A DNA stretch of 64,000 nt, taken from positions 434,001 through 498,000 of the forward strand of contig NZ_JACYXJ010000007.1 in NCBI RefSeq assembly GCF_014842925.1, in the 5' to 3' direction. Made by a program: the position numbers and the translations under genes. The notes under the pieces were generated by a model. It did no database searches. It was given only the letters and a program-made list of their open reading frames with translations, and had not been told where the DNA came from. This document shows, in pieces, positions 28,128 to 36,010 of this stretch. Position 1 is the first letter of the stretch. Each line of letters opens with the position of its first letter. The stretch comes from Roseibium polysiphoniae. Lineage in GTDB: Bacteria > Pseudomonadota > Alphaproteobacteria > Rhizobiales > Stappiaceae.

Positions 28128-29345
28128 ATGAACGCATCAGCGACCACAAAATCCGCCCCAGCCGGCGGCGGAACCTTTGACTGGCAGGACCCGTTTCAAC
28201 TGCGTGAGCAGCTGGGCGAAGACGAAGCGCTGATCATGGACAGCGCCCGGTCCTATGCGCAGGAGAAGCTTCTGCCGCGGGTCATCGAGGCCTACCGTGA
28301 AGAGAAGACAGACCGCGAGATCTTCAACGAGATGGGTGAACTCGGGCTGCTTGGCGTCACCTTGCCGGAAGAATACGGCGGTGCCGGTGCCTCCTACGTC
28401 GCCTATGGGCTCGTAGCGCGTGAAGTTGAGCGCATCGATTCCGGCTACCGGTCCATGATGAGCGTTCAATCCTCACTGGTGATGTATCCGATCTATGCCT
28501 ATGGATCCGAAGTGCAGCGCAAGAAGTATCTGCCGAAGCTCGCCACCGGTGAATTTGTCGGCTGCTTTGGCCTGACCGAACCCGATGCCGGATCGGACCC
28601 TGCCGGCATGCGCACCCGCGCCGAGAAAATCGACGGCGGTTACAAGCTGACCGGTTCCAAGATGTGGATCTCAAACTCGCCGCTTGCCGACGTTTTCGTC
28701 GTTTGGGCGAAGTCCGAAGCGCATGATGGTGCGATCCGGGGTTTCGTGCTGGAAAAAGGCATGAAGGGTCTGTCCGCACCGAAGATCGGCGGCAAACTGT
28801 CCCTGCGCGCGTCGATTACCGGCGAGATCGTCATGGACAACGTGGAAGTCGGTGAGGATGCGCTGCTGCCGAATGTTTCCGGCCTCAAGGGGCCGTTCGG
28901 CTGTCTCAACCGCGCCCGCTACGGCATTGCCTGGGGCTCCATGGGGGCTGCCGAAGACTGCTGGACACGTGCACGCCAATATGGCCTCGAGCGCGAACAG
29001 TTTGGCCGTCCATTGGCTCAGACCCAGTTGTTCCAAAAGAAGCTCGCGGACATGCAAACCGAGATCACCCTCGGCCTTCAGGCTGCCCTGCGGGTCGGGC
29101 AGCTGTTCGATGCCGGCAAAGTCGCACCGGAAATGATCTCGCTGATCAAGCGGAACAATTGCGGCAAGGCACTGGATATCGCCCGCGTCGCCCGCGACAT
29201 GCACGGCGGCAACGGAATTTCCGAAGAATATCACGTGATGCGTCATGCCCAGAACCTGGAGACGGTTAACACTTACGAGGGCACGCATGATGTTCATGCG
29301 CTGATCCTCGGCCGCGCCCAGACCGGCCTTCAGGCCTTCTTTTAG
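28128..29345 (+). CDS. gcdH: Glutaryl-CoA dehydrogenase
   Basis: A 405-residue acyl-CoA dehydrogenase that oxidises and decarboxylates glutaryl-CoA to crotonyl-CoA in lysine, tryptophan and glutarate breakdown. Evidence includes [12 protein letters not shown] and the [16 protein letters not shown] region, R-E-Q-F-G-R-P-L, and the C-terminal [15 protein letters not shown] with the catalytic glutamate. The Y-E-G-T-H-D end and the length fit GcdH better than other acyl-CoA dehydrogenases. Electrons pass to ETF. It is divergent from the LysR gene and followed by a terminator. Confidence 0.93.
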   Translation: MNASATTKSAPAGGGTFDWQDPFQLREQLGEDEALIMDSARSYAQEKLLPRVIEAYREEKTDREIFNEMGELGLLGVTLPEEYGGAGASYVAYGLVAREVERIDSGYRSMMSVQSSLVMYPIYAYGSEVQRKKYLPKLATGEFVGCFGLTEPDAGSDPAGMRTRAEKIDGGYKLTGSKMWISNSPLADVFVVWAKSEAHDGAIRGFVLEKGMKGLSAPKIGGKLSLRASITGEIVMDNVEVGEDALLPNVSGLKGPFGCLNRARYGIAWGSMGAAEDCWTRARQYGLEREQFGRPLAQTQLFQKKLADMQTEITLGLQAALRVGQLFDAGKVAPEMISLIKRNNCGKALDIARVARDMHGGNGISEEYHVMRHAQNLETVNTYEGTHDVHALILGRAQTGLQAFF

Positions 29346-29356
29346 GGCATGACGTT

Positions 29357-29387
29357 GCCGGAGGTCCCCCCGCCTCCGGCGCTTTTT
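29357..29387 (+). terminator. Rho-independent terminator of gcdH
   Basis: A perfect 8-base-pair stem (GCCGGAGG at 29357-29364, CCTCCGGC at 29373-29380) is followed by GCTTTTT. It lies 11 bases after the gcdH stop. Confidence 0.88.
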
Positions 29388-29401
29388 CCAGGCGGTTGCG
29401 A

Positions 29402-30583
29402 ATGAACACAAGATCTGCAGATGTTGTCATTGTCGGCGGCGCCGTCATGGGCTCCTCCATCGCCTGCCAGCTCGCCCAGCGCGACGACTTTACCGGACAC
29501 ATTGTCGTTCTGGAGGCAGATCCAACCTATCAGATCTGCGCCTCGGCTCGCTCGGCGGCCTCGATCCGCCAACAGTTCTCCAGCGCCATCAACATCGAGA
29601 TTTCGCTTTTCGGCATCGCATACCTGCGGGCAATCGGAGAGAACCTTGAGGTGGATGGCGAACACCCCGTCATCGACCTTCATGAAGGCGGATATCTGTT
29701 TCTCGCGACCCCGGACAAGCGCGACCTGCTTCAACAAAACCACGCTCTGCAGTCAGAGCTCGGTGCAGATATCGGGTTGTTCGACACGGCCGGGCTGCAG
29801 CGTCGGTTTCCGTGGCTCAAGACGTCTGACCTCGCCGCTGGTTGCCACGGTCTGACCGGCGAAGGCTGGTTTGATGGCTACGGTTTGATGCAGGCATTTC
29901 GGAAGAAAGCCCGATCCCTTGGCGTGACCTACCTGCCCGCCAAGGCGGAACGCCTTTGCAAGGACGGCGATGGCTGGTCAATTAAACTCGGCACCGGCGA
30001 GACGATCTCTGCCGGTGTCGTCGTCAACGCGGCCGGCGCATCAGGTGGCTCGGAACTTTGCCGCCAGGCCGGTCTGGACGTGCCGATACATTCCAGGAAA
30101 CGCTGTGTTTTCAGTTTCGATTGTCGCGAAGCGCTGCCCAACTTCCCGCTGCTGATTGACCCGAATGGTACCTACGTCCGGCCAGAGGGACAGGGCTACA
30201 TTTGCGGCGTCTCACCCGCTGATCAAGACGACGTCGACAGTGACGACTTCAATGTCGACCATGCCCTGTTCGACGATCATATTTGGCCCACACTGGCCGA
30301 AAGGGTACCAGCATTCGAAGCCATCCGGCCGGGGAACGCCTGGGCCGGTCACTACGACATGAATCTCTTCGATCACAATGCTTTCGTCGGCGCGGTGTCC
30401 GGTCTTGATAACTTCTATCTGGCCCTAGGCTTTTCCGGCCACGGATTGCAACAATCACCCGCCGTCGGGCGAGGGCTAGCGGAACTGATCACAACAGGCG
30501 GATACGAAACGCTCGATCTTGCGCCACTTGGACTGGACCGCCTGGAACAAGGCAAGCCATTACTTGAACGCAATGTGGTTTGA
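29402..30583 (+). CDS. FAD-dependent oxidoreductase, DAO/FOXRED1-like
   Basis: A 393-residue flavoenzyme of the D-amino acid oxidase fold. The N-terminal dinucleotide loop is V-I-V-G-G-A-V-M-G-S-S-I near residue 10, then S-A-R-S-A-A-S-I-R-Q-Q-F, where FAD contacts are expected, and a C-terminal L-G-F-S-G-H-G-L-Q-Q-S-P-A, typical of the FOXRED1/sarcosine oxidase-like branch. It oxidises a secondary or primary amine; the substrate is not clear. A role in the upstream hydroxyproline pathway (D-hydroxyproline oxidation) is conceivable but the gene is 8 kb away with no operator. ATG 29402 is used; TTG at 29396 is an alternative. Confidence 0.85.
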   Translation: MNTRSADVVIVGGAVMGSSIACQLAQRDDFTGHIVVLEADPTYQICASARSAASIRQQFSSAINIEISLFGIAYLRAIGENLEVDGEHPVIDLHEGGYLFLATPDKRDLLQQNHALQSELGADIGLFDTAGLQRRFPWLKTSDLAAGCHGLTGEGWFDGYGLMQAFRKKARSLGVTYLPAKAERLCKDGDGWSIKLGTGETISAGVVVNAAGASGGSELCRQAGLDVPIHSRKRCVFSFDCREALPNFPLLIDPNGTYVRPEGQGYICGVSPADQDDVDSDDFNVDHALFDDHIWPTLAERVPAFEAIRPGNAWAGHYDMNLFDHNAFVGAVSGLDNFYLALGFSGHGLQQSPAVGRGLAELITTGGYETLDLAPLGLDRLEQGKPLLERNVV

Positions 30584-30602
30584 AACCGGTCTGGTTTAGG
30601 CC

Positions 30603-31523
30603 CTACTCGGCGACAAGCGGATAAGGTGTCCACTTGGTGGTGTCGCTCGCTTGCGGAGATGCACCGTCGGCATCCGCCAAAGAAGCTTCACCAAGGGTCG
30701 GCTGTGTCACCTCATTCGAGTTCGCCAAATGGCTTTCAGATTTCGTCCAGTCGATGGCCCGCGAAAACCCATCAATCAAGGCAGTCTTCAGCCGTGCGAT
30801 GCGCGCCTTGTCCGGTTCAAACGGTGGCGACTCGTGGCGCAGATACACGCGCTGCGCAATCACGAGGGTCAACGACTGCAGGCCATCGGCAGGAGCGCCG
30901 TATTTCTCGGTAATATAGCTGCCACCCAAAGCCTCGTCGACGGCCACTGAAAACCCGCTCAACCCGGCAAAAGACCCGACAAATGTGCTCTTTAGGCCTT
31001 CAGAGCAGGATTGACCGTGGGCCGTGCCGATGTTGATGACCGGCAGCTCGCCTTCGAGAAAACCGCGAATGCGAGAGCGCATCGACTGGCAATCAAACAG
31101 GACAACCTCATCGTGCTGGCGTCTGAGCCGGCCAATCTGCTCCTCGAGCGCCTTATGAAAGGGCTGATAGAACAGGAGTTTCCGCTGCTCGATCTCAATC
31201 GGCCCGGGCTCCTCATCCGCCTGGTAGATCCGTTTGAGGTCTAAGGTCGAGAGCGGGCATAAGCTTTCGCGCGGCGAGACGTCGGGATCTTCTGCTTGAT
31301 CGGCTGGCCGATCCACATCAATCACATATCTTGAAATCGTCGACCGGATGATCGTTGCATCCAGTTCGCGGGCGATATCCAGGACCTGCTCCAGCCGCCA
31401 CGATATATCCGCCTGGAGACGACCGGTCGCGCTGAATCGCTTCTCGACAGCAGGTGGAACGTCGACCCCAGTATGCGGCAAGCAAAGGATCAGCGGGCTT
31501 TCGCCTTTTTCGACTATGATCAT
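30603..31523 (-). CDS. N-formylglutamate amidohydrolase family (HutG-type)
   Basis: A protein of about 306 residues in the N-formylglutamate deformylase family. Early L-I-L-C-L-P-H-T-G-V-D-V-P supplies a metal-ligand histidine, followed by R-Y-V-I-D-V-D-R-P and later D-C-Q-S-M-R-S (usually D-x-H-S). The G-T-A-H-G-Q-S-C motif also matches. It would release formate from N-formylglutamate in histidine breakdown, but no other hut gene is near. The Asp-x-His of the family is Asp-x-Gln here, which may alter metal binding. I place the start at 31523; a longer form to 31604 is possible. It is convergent with the FAD enzyme. Confidence 0.82.
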   Translation of the reverse strand: MIIVEKGESPLILCLPHTGVDVPPAVEKRFSATGRLQADISWRLEQVLDIARELDATIIRSTISRYVIDVDRPADQAEDPDVSPRESLCPLSTLDLKRIYQADEEPGPIEIEQRKLLFYQPFHKALEEQIGRLRRQHDEVVLFDCQSMRSRIRGFLEGELPVINIGTAHGQSCSEGLKSTFVGSFAGLSGFSVAVDEALGGSYITEKYGAPADGLQSLTLVIAQRVYLRHESPPFEPDKARIARLKTALIDGFSRAIDWTKSESHLANSNEVTQPTLGEASLADADGASPQASDTTKWTPYPLVAE

Positions 31524-31861
31524 CCGCCCAGGCCCAATGAATTTATCGCAGTATGCATGTAGTTTGTTTTCTTTACGGAGCGGAAACAAGCCTCTTTGGC
31601 GCACAAACGACCAAAAAGACCTTCAATAGTACCGCATGGGCACTTTACCGCCGATATTTGAAGTTGCGTTGACGCAGCTAGTCCCAGCCGGACACTTTGC
31701 AAGCCAGTGTCAATCGAACTATCGTGAGTATCTCACAATGCATACAGGCCCCAAGCCGACCTTTTCCGATACACACAATTATCTGTCGATCAAACCGGAT
31801 CTGCCGCCGCGATTTCGCGCAACGCGGCAAAAGAAGCCGGACAAACGTTTGAGGAAACGTC
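31524..31861 (+). other. 338-base gene-free stretch
   Basis: If the HutG-type gene starts at 31523, this divergent region holds its promoter and that of the aldo/keto reductase. No specific operator or RNA signal is visible by eye. Confidence 0.4.
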
Positions 31862-32890
31862 ATGAGTTACAGTCCAGCCACATCCCGCTACGACGCAATG
31901 ACCTACAATCGCTGCGGCAGGAGCGGTCTCAAGCTGTCGGCCCTTTCACTGGGGCTCTGGCACAATTTTGGCGGTGATACGGCGCGTGAAACAGGGCGCG
32001 CCCTTTGTCGGACCGCTTTTGACCTGGGAATCACGCACTTCGACCTTGCAAACAACTACGGCCCGCCCCCCGGGTCCGCCGAAGAAGCCTTTGGCGATAT
32101 TCTGCGCAATGATTTTCACGGCCTTCGGGATGAACTCGTCATCTCGACCAAGGCAGGCTACCGCATGTGGCCCGGTCCCTATGGTGAATGGGGCAGCCGC
32201 AAATATCTTCTCTCCAGCCTCGACCAGAGTCTCACCCGGATGGGCATCGACTATGTCGATATTTTCTACTCCCACCGGGTCGACCCTGACACGCCACTGG
32301 AAGAGACGATGGGTGCGCTCGACAGTGCAGTCCGGCAGGGCAAGGCGCTGTACGTCGGCATTTCCTCCTACAACTCGGCGCGCACCCGTGAAGCAGCCAG
32401 GATCTTGAAGGAACTGGGCACTCCCTGCATCATTCACCAGCCGAGCTATTCGATGATCAACCGGTGGGTTGAAGACGACGGCTTGCTCGACACGCTGGAC
32501 GATGAAGGCATCGGTTCCATTGCCTTCACGCCCCTGGCCCAGGGCATGCTGACGTCCAAATACCTGAGGGGAGTTCCGGAAGGCAGCCGCCTGACAGCCG
32601 GCAAGTCCCTCAAGCCAGACATGATCAGCGACGAGAAAGTGGAGCGTCTCAGGGGTCTCGCGGCCATCGCCGATGCGCGCGGCCAGACGCTTGCGCAAAT
32701 GGCCATTGCCTGGGTTCTGCGCGGCGGCCGCGTGACCTCGGCGTTGATCGGCGCAAGCCGTCCCGACCAGATCGTCGACTGTGTCGGCTCGCTGGAGAAC
32801 CTTGAATTTTCCAGTGACGAACTGGCGGAGATCGACCGGTTGTCGGCTGATTTCGATGTCAACCTTTGGGCGCTCAGCTCCAACTCCTGA
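31862..32890 (+). CDS. Aldo/keto reductase, L-glyceraldehyde 3-phosphate reductase type
   Basis: A 342-residue AKR of the YghZ branch. The catalytic tetrad region is visible: F-D-L-A-N-N-Y-G (Asp and Tyr), I-S-T-K-A-G-Y (Lys) and F-Y-S-H-R-V-D (His). The extra P-P-P-G-S-A-E-E-A-F-G loop after Tyr and P-L-A-Q-G-M-L-T are typical of the YghZ group. It reduces small aldehydes with NADPH. It is followed by a hairpin (32901-32931) and then the aminotransferase; the link between the two is unclear. Confidence 0.88.
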   Translation: MSYSPATSRYDAMTYNRCGRSGLKLSALSLGLWHNFGGDTARETGRALCRTAFDLGITHFDLANNYGPPPGSAEEAFGDILRNDFHGLRDELVISTKAGYRMWPGPYGEWGSRKYLLSSLDQSLTRMGIDYVDIFYSHRVDPDTPLEETMGALDSAVRQGKALYVGISSYNSARTREAARILKELGTPCIIHQPSYSMINRWVEDDGLLDTLDDEGIGSIAFTPLAQGMLTSKYLRGVPEGSRLTAGKSLKPDMISDEKVERLRGLAAIADARGQTLAQMAIAWVLRGGRVTSALIGASRPDQIVDCVGSLENLEFSSDELAEIDRLSADFDVNLWALSSNS

Positions 32891-33062
32891 ACCACAAGCA
32901 TGCGACCGTGGATTTAGAACTCGCGGTCGCACATCTGCCGCGAGCTTCGATCAATCTCGCTCATCCACTCATCAAGGATTGTGGCTTTATCCTCCCCAAT
33001 GGCTGGCATAAGCTCGCCACCAACAGACACAATATCTCTGACGTTTCTTGGAAAGGCTGCCC

Positions 33063-34241
33063 ATGACATTGCGAAACGGCAAGGAATTCCTGATGATTCC
33101 GGGTCCGACCAATGTGCCCGATGAAGTTCTTCGCGCCATGCACCGGCCGGCCGTCGACATCTACGAAGGTCCGTTGATTGAAACAACCGAGCTTTGCATG
33201 AGCGGCTTGCGCAAGCTTTTTCGCTCCGAGGGGCAACCCTACATCTATGCGGCCAACGGCCATGGCGCCTGGGACGCCGCGCTCAGCAACACCTTGAACG
33301 GGGGCGACAAGGTCCTTGTGCTGGAGTCTGGCCGCTTTGCGCTTGGCTGGGGTGAAGCTGGCGAAATCACTGGCCTGGAAATGGAAGTCTTGAAAGGCGA
33401 TTGGCGCCTTCCCGTCAATCCTCAGGCCGTAGAAGACAGGTTGCGCGCCGATACGGACGGCGACATCAAGGCTGTTCTTGTCGTTCAGGTGGACACGGCA
33501 TCCGGCGCCTGGAACGATATTGCCGCCATTCGGCAGGCCATGACCGCGGCCGGCCACGATGCACTGCTCATGGTGGACACAATTGCCTCGCTCGGCTGCA
33601 TGCCCTTCGAGATGGATGAATGGGGCGTCGATATTGCTCTGACCGGCTCGCAAAAAGGCCTGATGACACCGCCAGGTCTGTCGTTCGTCTTGGCCGGTGA
33701 GCGGGCAATCAAGGCGCATGCAACAGCGGATTTGCGAACCAACTACATGGACTGGACCTTCCGCAATGGTCCGGAACACTATGAAAAATACTGCGGCACC
33801 CCTCCGGAGCACCTTCTGTTCGCCTTCCGGGCCGCACTCGAATTGATTGAGGCCGAAGGCCTCGAGCAGGTATGGCATCGCCATGCGCTTCTTGCGGAGG
33901 CGACGCGAAAAGCCATTGCGGTCTGGGCGGAAGGTGGCGTTCTCGACATGAACATCACTGATCCGAATGGCCGATCAGACAGCGTGACCGTCGTGCGCTT
34001 CAAGGGCGCGGACCCCGCTCCCTTGCGCGCTTTCACAAAGGAGGTCTGCGGGGTCACTGTCGGCGGCACCATCGGCGACCTCGCTGGTCAGGGCATCCGC
34101 ATCGGCCACATGGGACATGTGAATGCGGTCATGGTGCTCGGCACCCTGTCCGCAATCGAGATGGGCCTTGCAAAGCTCGACATCCCGCATGGCAAAGGCG
34201 GCGTTCAGGCCGCGATAGACTATCTGGCCGGCGCTCTTTAG
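33063..34241 (+). CDS. Class V aminotransferase, serine-glyoxylate or alanine-glyoxylate type
   Basis: A 392-residue PLP enzyme. The cofactor lysine lies in L-T-G-S-Q-K-G-L-M-T-P-P near residue 200; A-A-N-G-H-G-A-W-D-A-A and M-V-D-T-I-A-S-L-G support PLP binding. The N-terminal M-I-P-G-P-T-N-V-P is typical of serine-glyoxylate aminotransferases, which make hydroxypyruvate and glycine in the serine cycle or photorespiratory-like routes. Purine-ring catabolic aminotransferases are related, so the donor is not certain. ATG 33063 is used with GGAAAGG upstream. It overlaps the PPK2 stop by four bases. Confidence 0.9.
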   Translation: MTLRNGKEFLMIPGPTNVPDEVLRAMHRPAVDIYEGPLIETTELCMSGLRKLFRSEGQPYIYAANGHGAWDAALSNTLNGGDKVLVLESGRFALGWGEAGEITGLEMEVLKGDWRLPVNPQAVEDRLRADTDGDIKAVLVVQVDTASGAWNDIAAIRQAMTAAGHDALLMVDTIASLGCMPFEMDEWGVDIALTGSQKGLMTPPGLSFVLAGERAIKAHATADLRTNYMDWTFRNGPEHYEKYCGTPPEHLLFAFRAALELIEAEGLEQVWHRHALLAEATRKAIAVWAEGGVLDMNITDPNGRSDSVTVVRFKGADPAPLRAFTKEVCGVTVGGTIGDLAGQGIRIGHMGHVNAVMVLGTLSAIEMGLAKLDIPHGKGGVQAAIDYLAGAL

Positions 34242-35704
34242 AGCTCGGTCTCAAGCCTGTCGCAGATCGTCTGCAGCACCTCGACGCGTGCATGGCGCTT
34301 GTCTTCCGAAGAGACGAGCGTCCATGGCGCAAAATGCGTTGATGTCCGGTCGACCATATCGCCCGCCGCAACGGCATATTGGTCCCATTTGAGACGGTTG
34401 CGCCAATCCTCATCGGTAATCTTGTGCTGCTTGTAGGCGATTTCCTCGCGCGCCTTGAAACGCCGCAGCTGCTCCTCGGCACTGATCGCCAGCCAAAATT
34501 TGCAGACGATGTAGTCCGAGTTTGTCAGTTCTTCCTCGAACTCGTTGATTTCATTGTAGGCCCTCAACCAGTCATCATGGCCGGCAAAGCCCTCGACCCG
34601 TTCGACCAAGACGCGTTCGTACCAGGATCGGTCGAAGATCGCGATATGGCCCTGGCGCGGAACACGCCGCCAAAAGCGCCATAGGTAGGGTCTGGCTTTT
34701 TCTTCGTCCGTGGGCGCCGAAATCGGATGCACCTTGTAGATCCGCGGATCCAAAGGGCGGATCACCCGCCGGATCGCACCACCTTTGCCCGCGGCATCAT
34801 TGCCCTGGAAGACGAGGATGAGCCCCTTCTTCGAGAAGGCTTTCGTATCGGAAATAGAGGACAGCCGATCCTGAAGGTCCGTACGCTTCTTCTCATAGTC
34901 CGACTTTTTCAACTTCGCGGTCAGATCAATGGCGTCCACCGCAGTTTGCCGCGTCAACCCTCCAACAGCGGGAGGCGCGGCAACGGAGGCCGCCTCGCCG
35001 TCTTCCAACTTCAGCCGCATCGCAGCTGCAAGGGTCTGGGCAAGAGCTGCGTCACGAAACTCCGGATCCTGGGACGGGATAACGAACCAGGGCGCGTGCC
35101 CTCGGCTTGTCTCGACAATGATCTTCTCGCCGACTTCCGATGCCTTTTCGTGGTTTTTCAAGGCCGCCCAATCGGCCAGCACGTGGCGGGCTGCATGTTT
35201 CTTGTCGATTTTCTTCAGACGCCGTTCCTGATCCTCGCGCGGCAGCATGAACCAGAACTTCAGCAGCAAGACGCCCTCATTTGCCAGCATTTCCTCGAAA
35301 CGCCGGATCTTGCCGAGCTCGTGCTCGAAGCTGTCATCATCAATCTTGTCATAGATGCGATCACGCAGGGCTTTTTGGTACCAGCTTCCAAAAACCACAG
35401 CTGTCTGGCCCTTGGCCGGCAGATCACGCCAGAACCGCCAGAGCCTCGGGCGCATGCGCGCTTCGTCCATCGGGTCGCCATAGGCGTTGCAGATCAGATG
35501 ACGGGCGTCCATCCAGCCGTATAGGCGCGCAACGGCCTCGCCCTTACCGGCGCCATCAAGGCCATCTACCACAATGATCGTGGAAAACGGCTTCTTTTCA
35601 ATGACTTCCAACTGAGCTGAGAGCAAGGCTTCACGGAGTTCAGGTTCAAGCTTTCGGAAGGTCTTCTTGTCCATCTTTTGAGGCAATCGTGCCGACTCAA
35701 ACAT
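34238..35704 (-). CDS. Two-domain polyphosphate kinase 2 (polyphosphate:AMP phosphotransferase type)
   Basis: A 488-residue protein with two PPK2 domains in tandem (about 10-240 and 265-488). Both have P-loops: V-D-G-L-D-G-A-G-K-G and F-Q-G-N-D-A-A-G-K-G, each followed by the lid element R-P-R-L-W-R-F-W or R-P-Y-L-W-R-F-W. The double form is typical of class II PPK2 (Pap), which phosphorylates AMP to ADP with polyphosphate. The start at 35704 (M-F-E-S-A-R) lies eight bases after GGAGAG; a GTG three codons upstream is possible. Its stop overlaps the convergent aminotransferase stop. Confidence 0.9.
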   Translation of the reverse strand: MFESARLPQKMDKKTFRKLEPELREALLSAQLEVIEKKPFSTIIVVDGLDGAGKGEAVARLYGWMDARHLICNAYGDPMDEARMRPRLWRFWRDLPAKGQTAVVFGSWYQKALRDRIYDKIDDDSFEHELGKIRRFEEMLANEGVLLLKFWFMLPREDQERRLKKIDKKHAARHVLADWAALKNHEKASEVGEKIIVETSRGHAPWFVIPSQDPEFRDAALAQTLAAAMRLKLEDGEAASVAAPPAVGGLTRQTAVDAIDLTAKLKKSDYEKKRTDLQDRLSSISDTKAFSKKGLILVFQGNDAAGKGGAIRRVIRPLDPRIYKVHPISAPTDEEKARPYLWRFWRRVPRQGHIAIFDRSWYERVLVERVEGFAGHDDWLRAYNEINEFEEELTNSDYIVCKFWLAISAEEQLRRFKAREEIAYKQHKITDEDWRNRLKWDQYAVAAGDMVDRTSTHFAPWTLVSSEDKRHARVEVLQTICDRLETEL

Positions 35705-36010
35705 CTCACCCACTCTCCATTATCCGCGCCTGTCTATTCTCAGATCACGCCGCACCCGCCAATGCAAACGGACATCCCCGGAAATGAAGCTTACGCACCG
35801 GAGGTTCCGATTATCAATTCATTCACCATAAGACTGCATTGATTTAGGCCATGGGAAGCTGCTCGAGACCGGTTCCGACACCGGGGCCGTGATTATTGCT
35901 CTGTTGAGCGGCGCCCGGGTTGCCTATATGAAGCGCAACAAAGGTTCACAATCGTTGTCCGATCGAGATCGTGTCGCCAGGCCTTCCAAAGAGAGACGAG
36001 CGCAAATCCG

